A stretch of DNA of 64,000 nucleotides from Pseudorhodobacter ferrugineus DSM 5888 (GCF_000420745.1 NZ_ATVN01000001.1:248001-312000), one strand, 5' to 3'. Numbered from the stretch's first letter, positions 52,340 to 63,801 are shown. Made by a program: numbers and translations. Notes: a model not told the origin generated them from the sequence alone.

Positions 52340-53100
52340 CAGATAACCCCCGCTTCGTCTTTGAGTTTCGCAATCAGTTCGTCGACCGATCCCACCTTGA
52401 TGCCCGCTTTGCGGCCCGCAGGTTCAACCGTTTTCACAATGGTCAAACGCGGGGTCACATCCACGCCGTAATCGGCAGCAGTCTTTTCATCCAGCTGCTT
52501 TTTCTTTGCTTTCATGATGTTAGGCAATGATGCATAGCGCGGTTCGTTCAAGCGCAGGTCCACTGTCACCACCGTTGGCATCGCCACTTTGATGGTCTGC
52601 AAACCGCCGTCAACTTCGCGGGTCACGACGGCCTTGTCGCCTTCAATCGCCAACTCGCTGGCAAATGTCGCCTGCGACCAACCCAACAGCGCCGACAGCA
52701 TTTGCCCCGTCGCGTTCATGTCATTGTCAATCGCCTGCTTGCCGCACAGCACCAGCCCCGGTGCTTCCTCGTCGACAACCGCTTTCAGCAGTTTCGCCAC
52801 GGCCAGCGGCTCGATGTCATTGTGCACATCATCGGTCGCTACGATCAAAATCGCGCGGTCGGCGCCCATCGCCAGCGCGGTGCGCAGCGTTTCTTGCGCT
52901 TGCTTCACGCCAACAGACACCACGATAATCTCGTCAACGGTGCCCGCTTCTTTCAGGCGGATCGCCTGTTCGACGGCAATTTCGTCAAACGGGTTCATCG
53001 ACATTTTGACATTGGCAAGATCAACACCGTTGCCATCCGCTTTCACACGGACTTTCACGTTATAGTCGATCACACGTTTGACAGGCACAAGAACCTTCAT
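52339..53100 (-). CDS. etfB: Electron transfer flavoprotein subunit beta
   Basis: EtfB binds AMP and forms the ETF heterodimer with EtfA. The 253 residues begin [19 protein letters not shown], with [16 protein letters not shown], the AMP-loop [22 protein letters not shown] and the signature [30 protein letters not shown]. It is the first gene of the pair; an upstream gap of 203 bases to the adenosyltransferase gene probably includes its promoter. Confidence 0.96.
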   Translation of the reverse strand: MKVLVPVKRVIDYNVKVRVKADGNGVDLANVKMSMNPFDEIAVEQAIRLKEAGTVDEIIVVSVGVKQAQETLRTALAMGADRAILIVATDDVHNDIEPLAVAKLLKAVVDEEAPGLVLCGKQAIDNDMNATGQMLSALLGWSQATFASELAIEGDKAVVTREVDGGLQTIKVAMPTVVTVDLRLNEPRYASLPNIMKAKKKQLDEKTAADYGVDVTPRLTIVKTVEPAGRKAGIKVGSVDELIAKLKDEAGVI

Positions 53101-53303
53101 TGGCGCGGACTCCTTGGTTGGGATGGGGCAGGTGGCCCCAAAACTTACTCGGTTTTGATATAATCTTGCGCGGGGAATAAACAGGCCAAAATCGTCATGT
53201 TAGCGACAACGGACGCCGCGTTTTCACCACGCGGGCAGGTTTGCGTGGCGACAATCCTGCCCAAACCCTGTTTTCAAGCGTTAGGATTCGTTAGATTTCC
53301 AAC

Positions 53304-53876
53304 CTAGCGCGTCAGCCCCGGCACCCAAAGCACATCATCCTTGCCGTCATTATTGGCAATCCGCCCCGCCACAAAAAACCAATCCGACAGCCGGTTCAGG
53401 TATTTCACGGCCGCAGGGTTCACATCCTCGACCTGCGACAGTTCCACGGTCAACCGTTCGGCCCGTCGGCACACCGTCCGGCACAGATGCAACTGCGCCG
53501 CCAGCGCCGACCCGCCGGGCAGGATAAAGCTGCGCAAAGGTGTCAGTTTCGCGTTCATCGCGTCAATCTCGGCCTCCAGCCGGTCCACTTGCGCATCCAC
53601 CATCCGCAAACGCGGATAGGGCGCATCTGCATCGCCCGCGCGGTCGGGCGTGCACAAATCGGCGCCCAGATCGAACAAATCATTCGACACCCGCGCCAGC
53701 GCTAAATCCATGTCGCCCACACTATGTTGCCGCGCCAAGCCAATCGTCGCGTTGGTTTCATCGACCGTGCCATAGCTCGAAACCCGCAGGCTGTGCTTGG
53801 CCACGCGGTCACCGTTCCCCAGCGCCGTTTCGCCCTTATCCCCCGTGCGGGTATAAATTTTGTTCAAAACAACCAT
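53304..53876 (-). CDS. PduO-type cob(I)alamin adenosyltransferase
   Basis: A 190-residue ATP:cob(I)alamin adenosyltransferase that makes coenzyme B12, for example for methylmalonyl- and ethylmalonyl-CoA mutases. The N-terminal ATP loop TRTGDKGETALGNGDRV, the conserved SSYGTVDETNATIG, and the RTVCRRAERLTVEL helix with NRLSDWFFVAGRI are diagnostic of the PduO family. It lies 3 bases after the HIG1-type gene. The nearby mcd gene suggests use in the ethylmalonyl-CoA pathway. Confidence 0.94.
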   Translation of the reverse strand: MVVLNKIYTRTGDKGETALGNGDRVAKHSLRVSSYGTVDETNATIGLARQHSVGDMDLALARVSNDLFDLGADLCTPDRAGDADAPYPRLRMVDAQVDRLEAEIDAMNAKLTPLRSFILPGGSALAAQLHLCRTVCRRAERLTVELSQVEDVNPAAVKYLNRLSDWFFVAGRIANNDGKDDVLWVPGLTR

Positions 53877-53879
53877 GCC

Positions 53880-54086
53880 TCAGGCCCCCATTTTCCGCAT
53901 CCAGACAAATAACAAGATCAACGCCACTGCAAGCGCCTGCGCATAAATTCTGTATTGCATCAGCTTGTTGGACCGTTTGGCGCTGCCTTCGCCGCCCTTG
54001 CCAAAGGTGCCTATCCCAAGGATCAAAATGACAAGCACGCCAAGGCAGGCAATCGCAGCAATTATGAATAGCGGGTCGTTCAACAT
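53880..54086 (-). CDS. Small twin-helix HIG1-domain membrane protein
   Basis: A 68-residue membrane protein with two helices: FIIAAIACLGVLVILILGIGTFG and IYAQALAVALILLFVWM, joined by a loop ending RSNKLMQYR. The RSNKLMxxR then helix pattern is the conserved part of the HIG1 (hypoxia induced) domain, whose relatives affect respiratory complexes. The bacterial role is unknown. It is the first gene in a row with the adenosyltransferase, etfB and etfA, a conserved alphaproteobacterial order. AGAGGG lies upstream of ATG 54086. Confidence 0.82.
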   Translation of the reverse strand: MLNDPLFIIAAIACLGVLVILILGIGTFGKGGEGSAKRSNKLMQYRIYAQALAVALILLFVWMRKMGA

Positions 54087-54167
54087 GATCAGTCCCTCTC
54101 TGTTTGTAGCGGATGTAAGCGGGTGCGACCAAAAAGCGAAGGATATTTCGTTGCGGCGAAACGTCTT

Positions 54168-55004
54168 TTACGCGCGCTTGCCGCCCGCCAACACCCAATC
54201 CAGCGCCCGCACCGGCAAAATGCGCCGCGCGATGCCCATGATATGGGTCGGCATCGTCACATAATACCGCGCCTTTGGCCGCTTGCTTTCCAACGCATGG
54301 ATCAGCTTTTGTGTCACCGCCGATGCTGGCAGTTCAAACCTGTCCGGCCCTGTCGCATTTTCAAACCGCGCCAGCACCTCTTTGTATTCATCGCGGCGGG
54401 GCGAGGTTTCCCATTTCACCCAGCGTTTGAATTGCAGCGCAGAATTGTCGCGAAACTTGGTCGTAATTGGCCCCGGTTCAATCAAAATCGGATGAATCCC
54501 TGTGCCGCGCAGCTCAAGGCGCAGCACATCGGTGATCCCCTCCAACGCGAATTTTGTCGCCACATAGGCGGTGCGCCAACGGTATCCGACCATCCCCAAA
54601 ATGGATGAGTTGTTCACAATCCTCCCATGCCCTTGCGCCCGCATCATCGGCAACACGCGGCAGGTAAGGTCGTGATAGCCAATCAGGTTGGTTTCCAAAA
54701 TCGCGCGAAACGCGTCACGTGGCAAATCCTCGAACGCGCAGGGAATCGCAAAGGCTCCGTTGTTGAACAGCGCATCCAATGTGCCGCCCGTGCGTTTGGC
54801 AACTTCGGCCACGGCGGCCTCAAGGCTGGCCACATCATCATAATCCAGCCGGAAACTTTCCAGCCCTTCGGCCCGCAACCGCTCGCAATCCGCTTCGGCG
54901 CGGCAGGTGGCAAACACCCGCCAGCCCCGCGCGCGCAAGGTCCGCGCCGCATCAAGGCCAATGCCCGACGAACAACCTGTTATCAAAATGGACTTGGGGA
55001 TCAT
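54168..55004 (-). CDS. Short-chain dehydrogenase/reductase
   Basis: A 278-residue classical SDR. SILITGCSSGIGLDAARTL is the cofactor-binding start (TGxxxGxG), DALFNNGAFAIP the NNAG motif, and the catalytic residues are Ser in NNSSILGMV and Tyr/Lys in YVATKFALEGITD. The C-terminal tail (ARRILPVRALDWVLAGG) suggests membrane association or lipid substrates, as in retinol-dehydrogenase-like SDRs. The substrate is unknown. Confidence 0.92.
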   Translation of the reverse strand: MIPKSILITGCSSGIGLDAARTLRARGWRVFATCRAEADCERLRAEGLESFRLDYDDVASLEAAVAEVAKRTGGTLDALFNNGAFAIPCAFEDLPRDAFRAILETNLIGYHDLTCRVLPMMRAQGHGRIVNNSSILGMVGYRWRTAYVATKFALEGITDVLRLELRGTGIHPILIEPGPITTKFRDNSALQFKRWVKWETSPRRDEYKEVLARFENATGPDRFELPASAVTQKLIHALESKRPKARYYVTMPTHIMGIARRILPVRALDWVLAGGKRA

Positions 55005-55067
55005 GCTGCAACCTTTGAAATCAAAGCCACAGCTTTACCGTCAAACACCATGCACCGCAATTGCGGC

Positions 55068-55601
55068 CTAGTTTGCCGCAGGGTCCGTATCGCTCAGCAA
55101 CCGCGCCGCGATAAACCCTTCCAGCCCGTCGCCTTCAATGGCAATCCGCACCCAGCCGTCTTGCGCGGGTTCCATTACCGTCACGGCTTCGGCGCGAACC
55201 AATCGGCCAACCACTTCGTAATCGGTCGATGGCCCGCCGCGCACATTCACCGAATTGCTGCTGACATACATCACTGGCAAGGCATCTGCATCGGCCTCGT
55301 TCACAACCGCCGCGACGGTTTCAACCTTGGCTTGGCCCACAATCACAAACGACCCCGCAATCACGGACGTGCCCGATTTCATTGCAGGCAGCGGCGCTTG
55401 CACTGTGACAGGGGTAAAATTGGCCAAGGTTGCTTTGGGCTTCGGGGCGGGTTTTGGCGCCACAGCCGCGCTCACTACATGCCGCTTTGCAGGTTCAGCG
55501 CTCACGCCAATCAGGCCTTGGCGCACTTGCCCCTTGTCTTCGCCCCCAATCAAAAGGGTTAAAAACATACCGGCTGCCAAAACTGACATTAACTTGAACA
55601 T
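55068..55601 (-). CDS. Exported SH3-domain protein
   Basis: A 177-residue probable exported protein: signal-like N-terminus MFKLMSVLAAGMFLTLLIGG, a Pro/Ala/Lys-rich linker (VAPKPAPKPKATLANF), and a C-terminal bacterial SH3 domain with VSSNSVNVRGGPSTDYEVVGRL and VTVMEPAQDGWVRI, closing with GFIAARLL. Such SH3 domains bind peptidoglycan or cell-wall peptides. ATG 55601 was chosen for the signal peptide. The frame stays open far upstream across the antisense strand of parC, which I treat as chance. Confidence 0.85.
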   Translation of the reverse strand: MFKLMSVLAAGMFLTLLIGGEDKGQVRQGLIGVSAEPAKRHVVSAAVAPKPAPKPKATLANFTPVTVQAPLPAMKSGTSVIAGSFVIVGQAKVETVAAVVNEADADALPVMYVSSNSVNVRGGPSTDYEVVGRLVRAEAVTVMEPAQDGWVRIAIEGDGLEGFIAARLLSDTDPAAN

Positions 55602-55775
55602 AGCGATCCCACCCAGACTGCGTGATTTGCGAACTCTTACTTTCACAACTATGTCACTTTTTTGTGTGGGAAAAAATGCCAAAAGTTCCCGAAACAGATT
55701 TTCCTTAATAATTCTGCCGTCCGCCAATGCGTCTTTCGGCTGGACCGTGCGGCGATGCCCGATTACACAACATGC

Positions 55776-58079
<2,304 letters not shown>

Positions 58080-58087
58080 CGGACAAA

Positions 58088-58114
58088 AAAACGGCCCCAA
58101 CTCGGGGCCGTTTT
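58088..58114. terminator. Bidirectional terminator after parC
   Basis: AAAACGGCCCC (58088-58098) pairs with GGGGCCGTTTT (58104-58114), loop AACTC, directly after the parC stop and just before the convergent dioxygenase stop. Confidence 0.85.
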
Positions 58115-58132
58115 CCATTTTGGCGTCGCGGT

Positions 58133-58792
58133 TTACACTTCCGCCCACATCCGCAGCAAATTCGAACGCGTTTTGCAAAGGCAATCAAACAGCGCCGACT
58201 TGCCCGCACTTGCATGCAATTCCGCAATCGACCGGTCCAGATCAAACAAGATCTCGCGCTGGTCCGCCTGCCTGATCCGGCTTTGCACCCAGCCTACAAC
58301 CGCCAGCCGTTCGCCCCGCGTCACCGGTTCAACGCGATGCAAAGTCGTGGACGGATATAAAAACACCGTTCCCGCCGCCGGTTTCACCGCCCGCGCCTCC
58401 AGACTATCCTCGAGTATCAGCGCGCCGCCGTCATAGGTTTTAGGGTCTGACAGGAACAGCGTGAACGAAATATCCGTCCGCAAGTCCCCCATCAGCGCAT
58501 CGTCCACATGCAGCCCATAGGTTTGCCCGCTGCGATACCGCGACAAAATCAGCGGCGTCATCGCCCGTGGCCGCGCGGCTGATGCAAACAGCGCATTCCC
58601 CTGCAACGCCCTCGCCACCAGCGCCAAAACCGCATCGCGCGCGTCCGATGGGGCGGCTTGGTCATTGGCCTTCACCTCACGCGCGAACCGCCCTGCCGTG
58701 TTGGCCCCGTCCTCAAACGCCAACCCCGCCGCCTCATCCCGTAAGGCCCCAACCGTGGCCGCGTCCAGCAGCCCGTCAATTGCCAAAAACAT
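58133..58792 (-). CDS. Fe(II)/2-oxoglutarate-dependent PKHD-type dioxygenase
   Basis: A 219-residue double-stranded beta-helix oxygenase of the PKHD/PiuC type. The iron triad is visible: YGLHVDDALMGD (His and Asp) and TTLHRVEPVTRGERLAVVGWVQS (second His; the Arg of GER binds 2-oxoglutarate). PiuC-like enzymes occur next to iron-uptake genes and modify siderophore-related or unknown substrates. The upstream neighbour 3 bases away is a secreted unknown protein, so the pair is probably an operon linked to iron use. Confidence 0.9.
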   Translation of the reverse strand: MFLAIDGLLDAATVGALRDEAAGLAFEDGANTAGRFAREVKANDQAAPSDARDAVLALVARALQGNALFASAARPRAMTPLILSRYRSGQTYGLHVDDALMGDLRTDISFTLFLSDPKTYDGGALILEDSLEARAVKPAAGTVFLYPSTTLHRVEPVTRGERLAVVGWVQSRIRQADQREILFDLDRSIAELHASAGKSALFDCLCKTRSNLLRMWAEV

Positions 58793-58795
58793 CGT

Positions 58796-59602
58796 TTACC
58801 GCACCTGAGAGCTGATAAGCTCTACCCGTGCCGCAACCCCCAGTAAAATCGCAGGGTCACGCGCGGCGAACGCCCCGTCCACCATAGCAAACGCCTCGGC
58901 CGCAGGGTCCATCGCCGCCACGGCCCGCGTGACCAACCGCTCTTGCCCCACGATGCCCACAACCATGCCCCGCGCCACATCCACAAAGGCCTGCGCCTCG
59001 TGATAGGCCAGCACATCCGTCACCACGCCGCCTTCAATACTGCCCGCATATTCCGCCGCCGCTGCCCGCAAAACGGCGACAGAAACCGCAAACCGCTTGG
59101 CCGCATCGGGCGCGTCTGCCCCAATCGCACCCGCAACCGCGATCTGAAATGCTGCCAGTTCGGGCATCACATCGGCAGCACCCCCCTCCATCGCAGTGGA
59201 AAACGCCTGCATGAGCGGCGTGAAATCGGCCTGCCCATGTGCGGCCAGCGTCTCGCGCACCTCGTCCATCATCTCGGCCTCGGGGTGATAGGACAACCCA
59301 ATCGCATCATCGACCATCCCCGCACGATACAGGGCTGCCGCCGCCAGCAAATGCCCTTCGACAATTGCCAATCGCACGACATAGGCGGTGTCTGCATCAA
59401 CCCCTGCCACAGCTCCCGCTTCACCACCCTCGCCACCTTCGGTCGCGGCCACCCAAACCGTCTGGTCCCCGACCATAACAGGCGGCCCCATCCGCGCCTC
59501 GGCCATGCCCGCACCAAGCGCGGTGGTGGCCAGCAAAAGCCCGGTCCATTGACGGGCAGACACAAGACGGGGGGCCGCGGGGCGGGCAGGTGCATTGGTC
59601 AT
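58796..59602 (-). CDS. Exported protein of unknown function, partner of the dioxygenase
   Basis: A 268-residue protein that starts with a proline/alanine-rich stretch and a signal-like helix (WTGLLLATTALGAGMAEA). I do not recognise a domain. The mature part is alanine-rich and helical, with the segment VRLAIVEGHLLAAAALYRAGMVDDAIGLSYHPEAEMMDEVRETLAAHG, and a second helical region after FAVSVAVLRAAAAEYAGSIEGG. The spaced His/Glu/Met residues could bind metal, which would fit its operon with a PiuC-like oxygenase, but this is conjecture. GAGGAT precedes ATG 59602. Confidence 0.68.
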   Translation of the reverse strand: MTNAPARPAAPRLVSARQWTGLLLATTALGAGMAEARMGPPVMVGDQTVWVAATEGGEGGEAGAVAGVDADTAYVVRLAIVEGHLLAAAALYRAGMVDDAIGLSYHPEAEMMDEVRETLAAHGQADFTPLMQAFSTAMEGGAADVMPELAAFQIAVAGAIGADAPDAAKRFAVSVAVLRAAAAEYAGSIEGGVVTDVLAYHEAQAFVDVARGMVVGIVGQERLVTRAVAAMDPAAEAFAMVDGAFAARDPAILLGVAARVELISSQVR

Positions 59603-59818
59603 AGGGATCCTCGTTTATCCTTAGTATTTTAGTCAGCAATACAAATTCACCATTTCCCTGTCAATAATAATTTAGTAAAAAAATCAGGAATGCCATCCAA
59701 AATGCACATCACAGACTCAGGCTTTGTCGCGCCGCCACGCAATTTCTCTTTATTGGGCGCTGGAAACACGTTAACAACCGGAAGCAGAACACTTTTAACG
59801 ATTTCTCAGGAGCCATTC

Positions 59819-60994
59819 ATGTCATTGAATTCAAGCGGAAATACCCGCTATTCCGGTCAATCGACCCCCATTTTCAAGCTGGCCTTTGTCACCGGATTGC
59901 TGACCGTCCTTACGGCAGGTATCTACCGTTTTTGGGCAAAAACCCGGATGCGCAAATACATCTGGTCTTCTGTGTCCATTGATGGGGACTCGTTTGAATA
60001 CACCGGCACGGGGCTTGAAAAACTGCTTGGTTTCTTGGTCGCCATTGTCTTTCTGGCGGTCTATCTGGGTGGCATCCAACTCCTCCTGACCTTCGCAGGG
60101 CTTGGCATCATGGGCCAACCTGACAATGAACTGGCGATCCTTGCCTCGGTCTACCTGTCGTTCTTTGCGGTTGCGCCGTTTATGCTCTTTGCCGTCTACC
60201 GCTCGCGCCGCTACAAATTGGCCCGCACCCGCCTGCGCGGCATTCGGTTTGGGATGGAAAGCGCTGCTTGGGGCTATGCCTTGCGCGCAATGGGCCACTA
60301 TATCCTGACCTTCCTGACCTTGGGCATCTTGCTGCCGCGCCAAAGCTTTTACCTTGAAAAATTCATGACAGACCGCAGCCATTACGGCGATGCCCGCTTT
60401 GAACAAGGCGGCCGCTGGCAGAGCCTTTACGGCGCGATGAAACATGTGTTCATCGGCCTTGGCATGATGGTATTGGGCGGCGTCTTGGCGATCGCGGTGC
60501 CAATACTTGGCGCTATCATCGGCGTCATCGGGTATTTCTGGTTCTTTGTAGGCTTTGCCTATTACCGTGTGCATTCCTATGCCTACCTTACCAATCACAA
60601 AACCCTAGGCGGCCAAGTCACCTTTGTCGCAACCCCCAGCGCGGGCGAGATTTTGAAAATCGTCATACTGGGTGGCATCGCGGTTGGCCTTGCTGGGGGT
60701 ATCGCCTTTGCTATCCTCGGCGGCCTTTTTGCGGCGTCCTTCAGCGGCATGGGTATGGGGGCAGGGCCAAGCCCGCTTGCCATCGCCCCCCTGATCATCG
60801 GCTATCTGCTGATCCTCGTGGCCTTGGGCGCGCTTGCCATAGTGATGGTCACCCAACCCGTCATCGCGCATCTGGTGAACCACCTGCATGTCAACAACAC
60901 CGAGGCCCTTGCAGGCATCCGTCAGCGCGCGGCTGACAGCGGGGCCGATGCCGATGGCTTTGCCGATGCGCTGGATGTTGGCGGGGCGATCTGA
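59819..60994 (+). CDS. DUF898 (YjgN-like) membrane protein
   Basis: A 391-residue integral membrane protein. The N-terminal YSGQSTPIFKLAFVTGLLTVLTAGIYRFWAKTRMRKYIW and the later motif RYKLARTRLRGIRFGMESAAWGYALRA are the DUF898 signatures, followed by HYGDARFEQGG. About eight to ten hydrophobic helices alternate with these loops. The function of the family is unknown. ATG 59819 follows AGGAG. The stop overlaps the M48 peptidase start by one base, a pairing that recurs in other bacteria. Confidence 0.88.
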   Translation: MSLNSSGNTRYSGQSTPIFKLAFVTGLLTVLTAGIYRFWAKTRMRKYIWSSVSIDGDSFEYTGTGLEKLLGFLVAIVFLAVYLGGIQLLLTFAGLGIMGQPDNELAILASVYLSFFAVAPFMLFAVYRSRRYKLARTRLRGIRFGMESAAWGYALRAMGHYILTFLTLGILLPRQSFYLEKFMTDRSHYGDARFEQGGRWQSLYGAMKHVFIGLGMMVLGGVLAIAVPILGAIIGVIGYFWFFVGFAYYRVHSYAYLTNHKTLGGQVTFVATPSAGEILKIVILGGIAVGLAGGIAFAILGGLFAASFSGMGMGAGPSPLAIAPLIIGYLLILVALGALAIVMVTQPVIAHLVNHLHVNNTEALAGIRQRAADSGADADGFADALDVGGAI

Positions 60995-62127
60995 TGATCG
61001 GCGCTGCGCCGATTGCGGCCACCTTTTTCGATGGCCAAACGGCGCAGCGCCACCCTGTTTTGGTGTCCGTGACCAGTGATGGCAGCGGCCTGATACTGGA
61101 CCTGCAAACCGGCGTGGCCCCGTGGCTTTGGCCATTGACCCGCCTGCGCGCACTGGGCGATCAGGCGGTCGTGAACGCGCTGACCCTAACCCTGCAATCC
61201 GACAGCGACGACGAATCCCCGCGTGACCCCGCGCGCCTTGTGATCACCGACCCTGACCTGATGGCATGGGTGCGCCTGTCGGCTCCCCAGCTTGCCAAAC
61301 GCGACGTGCGCCGTGGCACGGCCACCAAAATCATCACACGCCTTGCCCTCGCCGTGGCCTCTATCGGCGTCATCGTCTTTGTGATTTTGCCGCGCATGTC
61401 CGATTTTTTGGCCGACCGGATGCCCTTGGAAACCGAAGTCAAATTTGGCCGCGCCGTGGTGTCGCAGATGAAATATCTGCTGGGCGCAGGCAAAAGCGGC
61501 ACCCTTGCCTGCAATAATCCAGCAGGCGAGGCCGCGCTGAACCGCATGGCCTCACGGCTGATGGACGGGCAAGAGCTGAAATATGCGATCAGCTTTTCGG
61601 TGCTGGACCATGAAATGGTCAACGCCTTTGCCGCCCCTGGCGGTCAAATCATCATCCTGCGCGGGCTGCTTGATACGTCGGATACGGCCGAGGAAGTGGC
61701 GGCGGTGCTGGCCCATGAAATCGGCCATGTCGAAGCCCGCGATCCGACCCGCCTGATGCTGCGCGCCGCAGGCTCGGCAGGGATCGTGTCGATTGTCCTG
61801 GGCGATGTGACTGGCGGGTCGGTGATCGGCATCATCGGCGACCAAATGCTGCAAACCTCCTACACCCGCAAGGCCGAGGCGGCGGCGGATGAGTTTGGCT
61901 TGGCAATGCTGCAAGCGGCCAAGGTAGACTCGGCCGCCTTTGCCGATTTCTTTGACAAGCTGTCAGGGTTAGAGGATGGCTTTGTCCCGCCCGAATACCT
62001 GTCCAGCCACCCTTCAACCAGTGCCCGCGCCGCCCGCGCCCGTGACTTTGCCGCCGCGCAAACCGGCACAACCCCCATTCTGACCGATGCGGAATGGCAG
62101 GCGCTAAAGGGCATTTGCAAAGGCTAA
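60994..62127 (+). CDS. M48 family metallopeptidase
   Basis: A 377-residue membrane-anchored zinc protease. A single hydrophobic helix near residues 110-130 (IITRLALAVASIGVIVFVILP) is followed by the M48 catalytic domain with His241 in VLAHEIGHVEARDP (HExxH), the downstream Glu in RKAEAAADEFGLAML, and HPSTSARAARA near the C-terminus. It probably degrades periplasmic or membrane-linked proteins, with DUF898 as a partner. The palindromic repeat copy 2 lies after its stop. Confidence 0.92.
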   Translation: MIGAAPIAATFFDGQTAQRHPVLVSVTSDGSGLILDLQTGVAPWLWPLTRLRALGDQAVVNALTLTLQSDSDDESPRDPARLVITDPDLMAWVRLSAPQLAKRDVRRGTATKIITRLALAVASIGVIVFVILPRMSDFLADRMPLETEVKFGRAVVSQMKYLLGAGKSGTLACNNPAGEAALNRMASRLMDGQELKYAISFSVLDHEMVNAFAAPGGQIIILRGLLDTSDTAEEVAAVLAHEIGHVEARDPTRLMLRAAGSAGIVSIVLGDVTGGSVIGIIGDQMLQTSYTRKAEAAADEFGLAMLQAAKVDSAAFADFFDKLSGLEDGFVPPEYLSSHPSTSARAARARDFAAAQTGTTPILTDAEWQALKGICKG

Positions 62128-62260
62128 AGCGCAATTGCCAATGTGGCGCCTATCCCGTTGCGGTACGGGAACACGCCTGACAATCGCGCTGTCCTGCGGT
62201 TTGGCAACGTGATGCAATATCGGTGCAATGTGGAAAAAAGCGCACCACCCCGTCAACCAT

Positions 62261-62363
62261 AGCGTTTCGACTTTAACGTGACCCAGCATACATCACATAA
62301 CGCGCCCGAATCTTTGATTTCAGACAATGTTATGTCCGTAAGGTCTAAGTCGAAACGCTTTAG
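62261..62363. repeat. Palindromic intergenic element, copy 2 (inverted relative to copy 1)
   Basis: The same 11-base arms, AGCGTTTCGAC (62261-62271) and GTCGAAACGCT (62349-62359), bound a region that contains CATCACATAACGCG (reverse complement of a copy 1 segment) and an imperfect GAATCTTTGATTTC core, one base shorter than in copy 1. The reversed loop (ttt for aaa) shows the element is inverted here. It lies between the M48 gene and the convergent LytTR gene, ending 2 bases before the LytTR stop codon. Confidence 0.8.
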
Positions 62364-62365
62364 GG

Positions 62366-63148
62366 TCACTTGGCTGGCAACAGCCCTGCCTTTTGGGCTG
62401 CGGGTATAAAGCTGCGGCTTATCGGGCGGTTCGTTCCGTCTGAACTCAAAACCTCTGCCCGATCCCCAGCGCGTTTGACATCTTTAACCTGATGAACGGC
62501 AACCCAATGCGATCGGTGAATCTGCAATCCGGCCGTGTCTCCAACCTCTTTTACGGCATCTGACAACCGCATAAGAACCAACGCGGCCCCCTTGGTTGTC
62601 ACAATGCGCACATAATGATCTTCCGCACTCAGGGCGACGATCTCTCCGCGCTTATCAAACGGCAACCGGTCCAGTATCGCGGCCCGCGTGCCCCGTCCTT
62701 CGGCGCGCAACTCGGCTGGCAACTCGGCCCGCAGCGCAAGGCTGCTCAGCTCAACCACAGCCGAAATCAACGTCACCATGCCCAGCCGGGATAAAAGCAC
62801 AGTCCAGTTCTCAAACCACAGGCCAAATGCCGCAAGATTTAGCAGGCTCAACGCGGCGGTAACCGTCAGCCCGATCGCCGCGATGCTGACGGTATGGCAG
62901 AGCCACGGTTGGCGGCGACCCAGCGCGCTATGGACAACAGAACTGACACCGCTACCAGCCGCAAATGTCACGGCGACAACGACAACCCAATACAAAATGC
63001 GCGGCACCGCGGGCAACGTATCAAGCGTGTTGAACGGACCCGAGATGCCAAGAATACCCCCAAGGGCAACCAGACCGATCAAGACTGGTCGCTTGCTAAA
63101 AGTCGTCTGCAATTCGCGAAGCGCGGATGGAAAGAGCCTGTCAGTCAC
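62366..63148 (-). CDS. Membrane-bound LytTR-domain transcriptional regulator
   Basis: A 260-residue regulator with an N-terminal block of about four membrane helices (VLIGLVALGGILGISGPF, ILYWVVVVAVTFAAGSG, HTVSIAAIGLTVTAALSLL, LGMVTLISAVVELSSLAL) and a C-terminal LytTR DNA-binding domain: IVALSAEDHYVRIVTTKG, HRSHWVAVHQVKDV. There is no receiver domain, so the signal probably comes through the membrane part. GTG at 63148 is the only plausible start. It is divergent from the DUF2306 gene. Confidence 0.88.
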   Translation of the reverse strand: MTDRLFPSALRELQTTFSKRPVLIGLVALGGILGISGPFNTLDTLPAVPRILYWVVVVAVTFAAGSGVSSVVHSALGRRQPWLCHTVSIAAIGLTVTAALSLLNLAAFGLWFENWTVLLSRLGMVTLISAVVELSSLALRAELPAELRAEGRGTRAAILDRLPFDKRGEIVALSAEDHYVRIVTTKGAALVLMRLSDAVKEVGDTAGLQIHRSHWVAVHQVKDVKRAGDRAEVLSSDGTNRPISRSFIPAAQKAGLLPAK

Positions 63149-63251
63149 GTTGAAATTCTATCCCTTTGCGAATGGCGCATTGAATCGGCTGCGAATTGGG
63201 CCTCCGAACAGTGGCACCATAATCGATCCCTGCCAAGATGAAGGAAACCCT

Positions 63252-63743
63252 ATGTCCCTTTCCCCCATTCTAAGCGCCCCGTTCGTTATTCAACTGCACG
63301 CCCTTGCAGCCGTTCTGGCCGTTGTTATCGGGCCATTCGTTTTGCTCCGCCGATCAAGGGATATTTGGCACAAAGGTTTTGGCTATGTGTGGGTCATTGC
63401 TATGGGACTGACGGCGCTGACATCCTTTGGCATCACCGCGCAAATTGGCCCTGGTCCGATCAGCCCGATCCATGTTTTGTCTGTGTTCACCGTTTGGAGC
63501 CTTTGGAACGGGGTGAACGCCGCACGTCAGCGCCGGATCAAAGCCCATCAAAAGAACATGCAATCCCTCTATTTTTGGGCACTGGGTATTGCAGGTCTGT
63601 TCACGTTTCTGCCGGGTCGGCGCATGAACACCGCGCTTTTTGGCGAGTCCTCGATGGCTGGGTTCCTCGTGATGGCTGGCGTCATCGCTGCAGGCTTGGC
63701 GTGGTATCTTTACGCCAGTCAAAAAGCAGCTGCGCGGGGCTAG
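63252..63743 (+). CDS. DUF2306 family membrane protein
   Basis: A 163-residue integral membrane protein with four helices. The motif QLHALAAVLAVVIGPFVLLRR, followed by WHKGFGYVWVIAMGLTAL, SPIHVLSVFTVWSLWNG and a short IKAHQKNMQSLYFWALGIAGLF, is diagnostic of DUF2306 with its conserved His residues, which suggests heme or metal contact. The function is unknown. ATG 63252 follows AAGGAAA. Its promoter region is shared with the divergent LytTR regulator, a likely controller. Confidence 0.85.
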   Translation: MSLSPILSAPFVIQLHALAAVLAVVIGPFVLLRRSRDIWHKGFGYVWVIAMGLTALTSFGITAQIGPGPISPIHVLSVFTVWSLWNGVNAARQRRIKAHQKNMQSLYFWALGIAGLFTFLPGRRMNTALFGESSMAGFLVMAGVIAAGLAWYLYASQKAAARG

Positions 63744-63782
63744 GCGTTTCGGCAAAGGCTGTCCTGCGCAGGGGGTGGTCAT

Positions 63783-63801
63783 GCGCCCTTTTGGGCGCTT
63801 T
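63783..63801 (+). terminator. Short candidate terminator after the DUF2306 gene
   Basis: GCGCCC (63783-63788) pairs with GGGCGC (63793-63798), loop TTTT, followed by TTTC. The remaining 200 bases of the window contain no gene I can support. Confidence 0.5.
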
